Shown here piece after piece: positions 1 through 4,907 of a DNA stretch of 23,123 bases (its first letter is position 1; each line of letters starts with the position of its first letter). The DNA lies in the IMG/VR virus record IMGVR_UViG_3300002242_000929, positions 1-23,123 of that record; one strand, given 5' to 3'. Source of the DNA: a virus. Made by a program: the position numbers and the translations under genes. The notes under the pieces were generated by a model, which saw nothing but the letters and a program-made list of their open reading frames with translations, ran no database searches and was not told the origin of the DNA.

Positions 1-235
1 GAATCTTGACTAAGTTATTTTACTAAAATTGTTACGGTATTTTTTGAATCTTGACTAAGTTATTTTATTGAAATTGTTACGGTATTTTTTGAATCTTGAC
101 TAAGTTATTTTATTGAAATTGTTACGGTATTTTTTGAATCTTGACTAAGTTATTTTACTAAAATTGTTACGGTATTTTTTGAATCTTGATTTATTAAAAT
201 TGTTACGACATTTTTTGAATCTTGATTCTTTGAAA
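1..235. repeat. 45-bp tandem direct repeat array
   Basis: Four full 45-bp units start at 1, 46, 91 and 136. Each begins GAATCTTGACTAAGTT and ends TTGTTACGGTATTTTTT. Units 1 and 4 are identical (TACTAAAATT variant) and units 2 and 3 are identical (TATTGAAATT variant), giving an A-B-B-A order. A degenerate 36-bp unit at 181-216 lacks about 9 bp and reads GTTACGACA, and a partial unit starts at 217. The array may continue left of the window. The repeats are non-coding and AT-rich. Each carries TTGAC, but no -10 hexamer sits at 16-18 bp, so I do not read them as promoters. Possible roles are iteron-like, partition or regulator binding sites, which is inference. Confidence 0.9.
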
Positions 236-425
236 TTATGCGGGGTGGGACGAGACGAAAGGATGTTTTCAATTTGACAAGTTAAATTCATCTGTATCTA
301 TCTGATTTTTAAAAATTTTCCTGTATAAAAATTTAATCCTTGACAAATATTTTTATTTATTCTATTATACCTTATATATAATTTTATATTTTTTTAACAT
401 TAACAAACAAAAAAAAGGAGAAAAA
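236..425 (+). other. non-coding leader between repeat array and first gene
   Basis: This stretch holds a short G-rich patch (about 239-263) that stands out in the AT-rich DNA, then the promoter at 340-368 and the leader of the first gene. I see no credible ORF in it. A TTGACA at 274-279 has no good -10 partner. The gene's ribosome binding site AAGGAG is at 415-420. Confidence 0.5.
340..368 (+). promoter_or_regulatory. sigma-70-type promoter P1
   Basis: TTGACA at 340-345, a 17-bp spacer and TATTAT at 363-368 match the housekeeping bacterial promoter closely. The predicted start of transcription is near 375, about 50 nt before the first gene. The spacer and downstream AT-rich sequence resemble those of the promoter at 1333-1361. 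A host-sigma promoter here suggests the cassette can be expressed independently of the phage late programme. Confidence 0.8.
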
Positions 426-728
426 ATGGCGCAAATCAAACAAATTCATCTCAAAGATCGTTATCTGCAAGAAATTCAACTTCCGATCGGGTCAAAAATC
501 CTATGCGTGCAAAATCGCATGGGAATTGTTATCCTGACAGCGTTAGTTGACCCTGATCAGCCACTTAAGACAAGATTAATTCTTGTCTGGGGGGAGACTG
601 ACGGGCCTTTACCGTCTAATGATGTTACTTTTATTGATTCTTATCAAGAAACTACAGATGATGCGATTTTCATTTGGTATGTTTTTGAACTCTCAGAAAT
701 GCCAAAAAAGGTTAATTTTATGTATTAA
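426..728 (+). CDS. small phage protein, DUF7352-like
   Basis: This 100-residue protein has a strong ribosome binding site (AAGGAG, 415-420) 5 nt before ATG. The pattern of an N-terminal strand, Gln then LP-x-GSKILCV, a hydrophobic strand (GIVILTALVDPD) and an aromatic-rich end resembles the small phage and bacterial family DUF7352, as I recall it. That family's function is unknown. The length is about usual for it. No signal peptide or membrane segment is seen. It is the first gene behind promoter P1 and is followed by two palindromic sites before the next gene. The family call rests on motif memory, not a search. Confidence 0.7.
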   Translation: MAQIKQIHLKDRYLQEIQLPIGSKILCVQNRMGIVILTALVDPDQPLKTRLILVWGETDGPLPSNDVTFIDSYQETTDDAIFIWYVFELSEMPKKVNFMY

Positions 729-735
729 ATACCCC

Positions 736-749
736 TGCACACGTGTGCA
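736..749. promoter_or_regulatory. palindrome copy 1 (TGCACACGTGTGCA)
   Basis: A perfect 14-bp inverted repeat begins 7 nt after the stop codon of the gene ending at 728. Its centre is 52 bp upstream of the next copy, about five helical turns. The sequence after each of the two copies is also alike (TGCAAATATAA and TGCAAACATAA, then CAATAATA), so this roughly 52-bp block looks duplicated. Confidence 0.85.
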
Positions 750-785
750 AATATAACCAGTGATCAATAATACAGGTTAACTATT

Positions 786-803
786 TTTGCACACGTGTGC
801 AAA
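786..803. promoter_or_regulatory. palindrome copy 2 (extended to 18 bp)
   Basis: TTTGCACACGTGTGCAAA is a perfect 18-bp palindrome, the longest copy in the window. It lies 37 nt upstream of the ATG at 841. With copy 1 it forms a pair of identical sites between two genes, as expected for a dimeric DNA-binding protein acting cooperatively. The protein is unknown. Confidence 0.85.
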
Positions 804-840
804 CATAATTAATAACCAATAATATAAAGGAGAATGTGCA

Positions 841-1323
841 ATGTATTCAAACGCACAAAATTGGCCTCAAGTAATGGATTACTGTCCTGAAATAAGAATG
901 ACCGGGGAGGAGAAATATAAAATTGTGGGGGATTTGATAACTGAAGAAGACAGTAAAATTTTAATTAAAAAGTTTAAGGGATTGTGTTTGTATGCTGATT
1001 GCCTTGAAAAAGCAAAAATTGTTAAAAGGTATTTAAATGAAGTAAAAAGAATTAATGCTTTAAATGTTCTGGGGAAAATGTATATAAGTTATGATGGATG
1101 TATTTATGGATTTGAATATAATCCTCCTTTGGAATTTCATGCTTTTGTTGTTGTAGGGAATTGTGTTGTTGATTTATCTTTGCCCGGAGTGATTATGAGG
1201 GCACAACAACATCGAGATGAAGAAGGGCAATGGTTTGCTGGGTTGAAACCTTTTATTCTCGCTGGAAACGATATTCCTAAAGGAGTTTCCATACATTATT
1301 CTGTATTCAGAACATTTTTTTGA
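841..1323 (+). CDS. hypothetical protein, possible transglutaminase-like fold
   Basis: This 160-residue protein is preceded by AAAGGAG (826-832). I do not recognise a firm family. A Cys in a predicted helix (C54 in ADCLEKAKIVKRYLNE), a His before a hydrophobic strand (H100 in EFHAFVVV) and an Asp ending the next strand (D111 in CVVDLS) occur in the order Cys-His-Asp seen in transglutaminase and papain-like folds. Other cysteines are C15, C49, C87 and C108. No signal peptide is seen, so a cytoplasmic role is likely if it is an enzyme. It sits between the palindrome pair and promoter P2. The enzyme suggestion is tentative, and an unrelated fold is quite possible. Confidence 0.6.
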   Translation: MYSNAQNWPQVMDYCPEIRMTGEEKYKIVGDLITEEDSKILIKKFKGLCLYADCLEKAKIVKRYLNEVKRINALNVLGKMYISYDGCIYGFEYNPPLEFHAFVVVGNCVVDLSLPGVIMRAQQHRDEEGQWFAGLKPFILAGNDIPKGVSIHYSVFRTFF

Positions 1324-1332
1324 AATTTTTCC

Positions 1333-1361
1333 TTGACACTTATTTTTATTTATATTATATT
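1333..1361 (+). promoter_or_regulatory. sigma-70-type promoter P2
   Basis: TTGACA at 1333-1338, a 17-bp spacer and TATATT at 1356-1361 form a good promoter. The stretch TATTTTTATTTAT directly after the -35 box and an ATATATAAT further on are shared with P1 at 340-368, so the two look like copies of one element. It lies just after the gene ending at 1323 and drives the next four genes up to the terminator near 2900. Confidence 0.7.
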
Positions 1362-1392
1362 CCATATATAATATAAATGAAAAGGGGGATGC

Positions 1393-1818
1393 ATGAATAA
1401 AAAAATTGGAAAAAAAATTGGGAAAAAAAGGGGGATGATAATATGTGATCTGTGTGGGAAATTAACTTCCACTAGTATTCAATATTCTAAAAATAAGAAA
1501 AAAGAAAGATTATGTATTTCTTGTGCTATTAGAAGAAAAAATATAGAAAAAAAATTGACAGTTGAAGTTACCTGCCCGAATTGTATGCAGGTAAGAGAAA
1601 TAAGTGTTTATGAATTTAAAAAGAATAAAGAACAACTTTTTATTTTATGTGATGCTTGTAAAGAAGAAGAGAAAAAAGATCGTACAATGTCTTGCGGGAG
1701 AGAGATTAAAAAGGCAAAATCTGGAAGATGTTCTGATTGGGAAAAATGTGAATATTCAAGTGAGTGTTTACAATATATTATAGAAAAAGATTGGGAAGGG
1801 TTCAGATGTGTAAATTAG
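1393..1818 (+). CDS. cysteine-rich zinc-ribbon protein
   Basis: This 141-residue basic protein has two CxxC...CxxC zinc-ribbon-like units (C18/C21/C41/C44 and C61/C64/C86/C89). A third cysteine cluster near the C-terminus (C101, C113, C119, C125) could bind another metal. This suggests nucleic-acid or protein binding in the cytoplasm, but no family is recognised. The start is uncertain: ATG at 1393 has GGGGG at 1384-1388, while an in-frame ATG at 1435 sits directly after a second GGGGG, too close for a normal ribosome binding site. Starting at 1435 would drop a Lys-rich leader but keep every cysteine. The end overlaps the next gene by 13 nt. Confidence 0.75.
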   Translation: MNKKIGKKIGKKRGMIICDLCGKLTSTSIQYSKNKKKERLCISCAIRRKNIEKKLTVEVTCPNCMQVREISVYEFKKNKEQLFILCDACKEEEKKDRTMSCGREIKKAKSGRCSDWEKCEYSSECLQYIIEKDWEGFRCVN

Positions 1819-2294
1819 TAAGAATAATAGAAAACTCTTTGAAAAGTTCAAATTTACATTATTGTATCTGTGGAAATGTTCGCAGGGAGGAACCATTTAA
1901 TGAAAAGAAACCCCAAAAATTAGAACTTTTAGTAAAAGATTTTTCATTAACTGTAAAAACATTAAAAGATATTGGAGCTAAAAAAATAGGAGTACCATTT
2001 ACAAGTGTTGGGGAACTGTATCAATTAGAAAATTTAAAAATCGGAGTTTATCAAGGAGAAAATTGGAATTGGGGAGCAATGCAATTGTATTTGACTGGAA
2101 ATAGGTTGTTTGTAAGGTTATTAAGAGCACATGCAAAAAATAAATATTATAAATTGAATCAGAAAGGAGTTTGGTTTAATGGGGAATGCATTGCTGGGAA
2201 AACAGAAAAACAAATATTTGATTTATTGGGAATCAAATATTTACCTCCCGCTGAAAGATGCTTTAAAGCGGGTGATTATTTACCATTACTTTAA
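1806..2294 (+). CDS. DNA polymerase X-like protein lacking catalytic Asps
   Basis: This 162-residue protein resembles the palm-thumb part of family X polymerases. GNVRR (23-27) matches the GSxRR nucleotide-binding motif. The stretch at 90-123 (GAMQLYLTGN, R107, KLNQKGVW) matches the GAxxxxFTGS...R...LNexG segment, and KTEKQIFDLLGIKYLPP matches the thumb end (KTEEEIFxxLGLxYIPP). The catalytic DxD after GNVRR is replaced by K38-L39-E40, and the third Asp position, around residues 79-80, is Ile-Gly. So it is probably inactive as a polymerase and may bind DNA ends or nucleotides. I chose ATG 1806, with GAAGGG at 1795-1800, over an ATG at 1764 that would lie deep in the upstream gene. Confidence 0.75.
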   Translation: MCKLVRIIENSLKSSNLHYCICGNVRREEPFNEKKPQKLELLVKDFSLTVKTLKDIGAKKIGVPFTSVGELYQLENLKIGVYQGENWNWGAMQLYLTGNRLFVRLLRAHAKNKYYKLNQKGVWFNGECIAGKTEKQIFDLLGIKYLPPAERCFKAGDYLPLL

Positions 2295-2306
2295 AAGGGG
2301 GTTGTC

Positions 2307-2813
2307 ATGAGGAAAGTAAGATTTAAAAATGTTGGAGAAACACAAATGGGGATAACTGGAAAAGAGACGCAAGATATTCTTTATAATATCTTGCAAAAAG
2401 ATGAGTTAACGAAAAAAGACCTTGAAATACTTGTAACATGGTATGGAGAGGCTTCTGAACTTGAAAAATCTTTGAAAAAAAGAAAAGAAGAAATAAAAAA
2501 GAGATTTATTGAGGAAGCAAGAAATCCAAAAGGAAACTTTCAGCAAGTAAATGATAATGTTGCTGAATTTGAAGCGTCTTCTTTCCGCTGTGTTATTTCA
2601 AAGAAAGGGGGAACAAGAATTGGGATGCCTCCTACAAAAGTTGCAGCATTTTTGAAAAGAATCGGGAAACTTCATTTATTTGACGTTTTGTTTAAGGTAG
2701 GGATTACTGATCTAAAAAAGTATGTTGACATCCATACTCTTGAGGAGGAAGGAGTTCTTGTTCCTATCCCTGATGAAGAAAAGACTAATGTTTGTAGTGT
2801 AAAACGTATATAA
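2307..2813 (+). CDS. hypothetical coiled-coil protein
   Basis: This 168-residue protein is preceded by AAAAGGGGG (2293-2301), 5 nt before ATG. I do not recognise it. Residues about 45-75 are a charged Lys/Glu-rich helix likely to form a coiled coil. A possible beta region (SSFRCVISKKGGTRIG) follows, then a helical C-terminal part with KVGITDLKKYVDIHTLEE. No signal peptide or membrane segment is seen. It is the last gene of the cassette, 12 nt after the polymerase X-like gene, and is followed by a terminator, so it is probably co-transcribed from P2. Confidence 0.7.
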   Translation: MRKVRFKNVGETQMGITGKETQDILYNILQKDELTKKDLEILVTWYGEASELEKSLKKRKEEIKKRFIEEARNPKGNFQQVNDNVAEFEASSFRCVISKKGGTRIGMPPTKVAAFLKRIGKLHLFDVLFKVGITDLKKYVDIHTLEEEGVLVPIPDEEKTNVCSVKRI

Positions 2814-2887
2814 TTGTGTAATTCTACATGAGGGTAACAAATTTATAAGTATCTAAATTTATAAATTTTTTTATTTTCCTTTATTTG

Positions 2888-2930
2888 AAAAAGGTGTTGT
2901 ATCTTTGAAAGATATAACACCTTTTTTATT
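2888..2930 (+). terminator. intrinsic terminator
   Basis: AAGGTGTTGTATC (2891-2903) pairs with GATATAACACCTT (2911-2923) around a 7-nt loop, with one G-U wobble. Six T residues follow at 2922-2927. Upstream A residues could extend the stem, so it may also work on the minus strand. It ends the accessory cassette and separates it from the head genes. Confidence 0.88.
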
Positions 2931-2980
2931 GTTTTTTCAACCTGTTATATATAAGTATTTGAAATTACTCATATCTTTAT

Positions 2981-3034
2981 ATCTGTTCCTTATCTGTTCC
3001 CCCTTAAAAAGTTGTAAAATTGTTCAAATCTGTT
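2981..3034 (+). promoter_or_regulatory. ATCTGTT direct repeats upstream of late genes
   Basis: ATCTGTT occurs at 2981-2987, 2992-2998 and 3028-3034. The first two are 11 bp apart (one helical turn) and extend to ATCTGTTCC. They lie in the 270-bp gap between the terminator and the protease gene, where a late promoter would be expected. No good sigma-70 promoter is visible in this gap, so an activator or phage-specific start is possible. This is weak, positional evidence. Confidence 0.3.
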
Positions 3035-3086
3035 AATTTTTATTAAAAAATACTTGACTTTTGTATTTTTAAAAGGAGTCACTGTT

Positions 3087-3674
3087 TTGAAACGTAAACT
3101 ATTTATTAAATCTGAAGAAGAACGAATTGTTTCCGGGGAAGTGTATTCTCCATTAGATATTGATACTGATGGAGAAGCGATGACAAAAGAAGAAATCAGA
3201 AAAATGGCGTATAAATTTCTTGCCTCTGGAAGAGTAAACAAAATTGATATCAATCATAATGAAGTAGAATCGGGAGTTGTTGTTGTCGCTTCGGATATTG
3301 CAAAAGTAAATGATCCTGATGGATTTACTGAAGGAGCTTGGGTATTAACTGTTTATGTTGAGCCTGATGAAATTTGGCAGAAAATAAAAAAAGGTGAACT
3401 TAATTGTTTTTCTTTTGGTGGAGATGGGTATACTGTTGAATTAGATTCAACGGTTAGTGTTCCCAAAGAAGCTATTGGAAAAACTGAATTATCTTTGAAA
3501 GATGTTCCTCTTCCTCCTCATGATCATGATGTCCATTTAACTTTTGATGAGAATGGAGATTTGATTCCTACTGAAACAGGAAAAACCTTAAACCATGTCC
3601 ATTATATAAAGAGTGTATCTGCAACTGAAGTAACATTTGACCATGCTCATCGAATCATTTTTGAAGAGGAGTAA
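3087..3674 (+). CDS. XkdF-like prohead serine protease
   Basis: This 195-residue protein resembles the XkdF putative phage protease family, which processes scaffold and capsid during head maturation. Family-like features are SGEVYSP (16-22), DTDGEAMTKEEI, a candidate catalytic His in DINHNE (H57), GAWVLTVYV, and a candidate nucleophile Ser in CFSFGG (S109). The start is TTG at 3087, chosen because AAAAGGAG (3071-3078) lies 8 nt before it. The in-frame start at 3054 lies upstream of that site. The C-terminal 55 residues carry three HxH motifs (H145/H147, H170/H172, H186/H188), an extension that could bind metal. The next gene follows 4 nt later, and its ribosome binding site lies inside this gene. 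Confidence 0.82.
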   Translation: MKRKLFIKSEEERIVSGEVYSPLDIDTDGEAMTKEEIRKMAYKFLASGRVNKIDINHNEVESGVVVVASDIAKVNDPDGFTEGAWVLTVYVEPDEIWQKIKKGELNCFSFGGDGYTVELDSTVSVPKEAIGKTELSLKDVPLPPHDHDVHLTFDENGDLIPTETGKTLNHVHYIKSVSATEVTFDHAHRIIFEEE

Positions 3675-3678
3675 ACAA

Positions 3679-4845
3679 ATGGCTGTTAAAATTACACAAT
3701 TTGAAAATACTAAAAAAAAGACAGGGTTTAATGTTGATGTTGATGCAAAGTTTGTTTCTCTTGTTCAGCATGGAGCAAATCAAAAAGCATTTAAAATTAT
3801 AAAAAATGATAAAGGAGGAAAAATGCAAGAAAAATTTATACAAAGTGTTGTATTACGAAAAAATGTAAAATTAGATGATATCACATCTATAAAAGGATTG
3901 GAATACTTGGCTGAAGTTAAAGATTGTGATGTGAAAAAAACTGAAGATTATTCAGTGTTTACTCAAATTGATGCCAATAAAATGAAAGATTTGCAACTTT
4001 CTAAAGTGGAAGACAAAGCTTTCATTATTTTTGGTGATCTTTCTGAGGAAGCTGATGTTGATCAATCTAAACTTCTGACTCTTTCAAAAGAACAAATGGA
4101 AAAAATTGAAAAGGGAGAATTTCCGACCCCGAAAGCTTATGAATGGAATCCTTCTGTTTCTTCCATGTTTTTTGATTCTTTTGATAGAGAATTGTTTGCA
4201 ATGGTGGATATAATTGAAGGAACTTTGAGACAAGCTAATATTCCCCCTGCAACAATGAAGAAAACTATTTTGGGAGCTATTTCTGCTTTCCAATCTTTTA
4301 TGTCCATGGCTATTGATTCCCTTAATTCAAATTCGTCTGGAGATAAAGTTGCTAAGTTTGAGAAAGTTGAAAATGTGTCCAAACTGTTGAAAAATAAATT
4401 TATTGATAAAAACACACAAGAAAAAGGAGGAAATCAAATGTTTACGTTCGAGAACAAAGAAGATTTTGAAAAAGCGGTTGATGAAAGAATGCTTGAAATT
4501 TTGAAAAAAGCAAAGGAAGCTGAAAAGGAAGTCGAAAAGGAAACAGAAGTAACGAAATCGGAGGAGAAGAAAAAGGAGGAAAAGAAAAAAGAGGAAACTT
4601 CCGAAAAAACTTCCAAAGAAAAAAATGAAACTTCCGATGATTCTAAAATTTCTGAGATTCTGGAATCTTTGAAAGTCTTGGGAACCCGGGTGGAAAAAAT
4701 GGAAAATGCGATAACGACTCCCCCCGCTGGTATCAAACAGGATGAGGAAGAATCTGATACTAAGGATAAAAAGGAGAAAACTGAAAAAGACGATAATCCT
4801 TTTAAAGGATTTTTTACAAAAGACATTAGTAAACTTGTCAGTTAA
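3679..4845 (+). CDS. capsid assembly scaffold, long form
   Basis: This 388-residue protein starts at ATG 3679, with GAGGAG at 3666-3671. Residues 25-42 contain FVSLVQHGANQKAFKIIK, a motif I recall from scaffold or XkdF-associated proteins next to the capsid gene. A mixed central domain (about 49-250) follows. The last 135 residues are a Lys/Glu-rich helical region (about 270-330), a second short helix and an acidic linker ending DNPFKGFFTKDISKLVS, typical of a scaffold. Two internal in-frame ATGs have near-perfect ribosome binding sites (3823 and 4438), so shorter products are likely. It lies between protease and capsid, the usual scaffold place. It would guide procapsid assembly and then be cleaved or expelled. 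Confidence 0.78.
   Translation: MAVKITQFENTKKKTGFNVDVDAKFVSLVQHGANQKAFKIIKNDKGGKMQEKFIQSVVLRKNVKLDDITSIKGLEYLAEVKDCDVKKTEDYSVFTQIDANKMKDLQLSKVEDKAFIIFGDLSEEADVDQSKLLTLSKEQMEKIEKGEFPTPKAYEWNPSVSSMFFDSFDRELFAMVDIIEGTLRQANIPPATMKKTILGAISAFQSFMSMAIDSLNSNSSGDKVAKFEKVENVSKLLKNKFIDKNTQEKGGNQMFTFENKEDFEKAVDERMLEILKKAKEAEKEVEKETEVTKSEEKKKEEKKKEETSEKTSKEKNETSDDSKISEILESLKVLGTRVEKMENAITTPPAGIKQDEEESDTKDKKEKTEKDDNPFKGFFTKDISKLVS
3823..4845 (+). CDS. possible internal-start scaffold form (intermediate)
   Basis: An in-frame ATG at codon 49 of the long scaffold gene is preceded by AAAGGAGG (3811-3818) with a 4-nt gap, rather short but close to consensus. Initiation would give a 340-residue protein lacking the N-terminal FVSLVQHGAN motif. 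Lys-rich coding (KNDKGGKM) could produce such a site by chance. The presence of a second, better site at 4438 makes deliberate internal starts more plausible. Confidence 0.45.
   Translation: MQEKFIQSVVLRKNVKLDDITSIKGLEYLAEVKDCDVKKTEDYSVFTQIDANKMKDLQLSKVEDKAFIIFGDLSEEADVDQSKLLTLSKEQMEKIEKGEFPTPKAYEWNPSVSSMFFDSFDRELFAMVDIIEGTLRQANIPPATMKKTILGAISAFQSFMSMAIDSLNSNSSGDKVAKFEKVENVSKLLKNKFIDKNTQEKGGNQMFTFENKEDFEKAVDERMLEILKKAKEAEKEVEKETEVTKSEEKKKEEKKKEETSEKTSKEKNETSDDSKISEILESLKVLGTRVEKMENAITTPPAGIKQDEEESDTKDKKEKTEKDDNPFKGFFTKDISKLVS
4438..4845 (+). CDS. nested scaffold protein, Nu3-like arrangement
   Basis: An in-frame ATG at codon 254 of the long gene has AAAAAGGAGG at 4421-4430 and a 7-nt spacer, as good as the capsid gene's own site. 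The 135-residue product (MFTFENKEDFEKAVDERM...) would be almost entirely charged coiled coil, then Pro/Gly and acidic linkers, and a basic-aromatic tail (FKGFFTKDISKLVS) that could contact the capsid protein. This matches the lambda C/Nu3 logic, where scaffold is made separately from the 3' part of the gene upstream of the capsid gene. The difference here is that the protease is a separate upstream gene. Translation from this site is inferred from sequence only. Confidence 0.65.
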   Translation: MFTFENKEDFEKAVDERMLEILKKAKEAEKEVEKETEVTKSEEKKKEEKKKEETSEKTSKEKNETSDDSKISEILESLKVLGTRVEKMENAITTPPAGIKQDEEESDTKDKKEKTEKDDNPFKGFFTKDISKLVS

Positions 4846-4848
4846 TTT

Positions 4849-4864
4849 TTGCACACGTGTGCAA
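4849..4864. promoter_or_regulatory. palindrome copy 3 (TTGCACACGTGTGCAA)
   Basis: A perfect 16-bp copy begins 3 nt after the scaffold stop codon and ends 43 nt before the major capsid ATG. It sits exactly at the scaffold-capsid boundary. As RNA it could form a 6-bp stem with an ACGU loop. Confidence 0.85.
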
Positions 4865-4907
4865 TAAATTTTTTTGACCAAAAAATAAAAAAATAAGGAG
4901 GATTAAA

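Noticed and set aside
1-180. 45-bp repeats as a CRISPR array
   Set aside because: The repeats are contiguous with no unique spacers, and no cas genes are seen.
274-302. TTGACA at 274-279 as a promoter
   Set aside because: At 15-17 bp only TATCTA or TCTATC are found, poor -10 matches, and a consensus promoter lies just downstream.
3054-3086. Start of the prohead protease at 3054
   Set aside because: A good ribosome binding site lies at 3071-3078, downstream of 3054 and correctly placed for the TTG at 3087.
3637-3678. Start of the scaffold gene at 3637
   Set aside because: It would overlap the protease by 38 nt without a ribosome binding site. ATG 3679 follows GAGGAG at 3666-3671.
4327-4881. 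184-residue ORF on the minus strand over the scaffold gene
   Set aside because: It is a shadow of Lys/Glu-rich coding (Phe/Leu-rich antisense), with no ribosome binding site and no recognisable domain.
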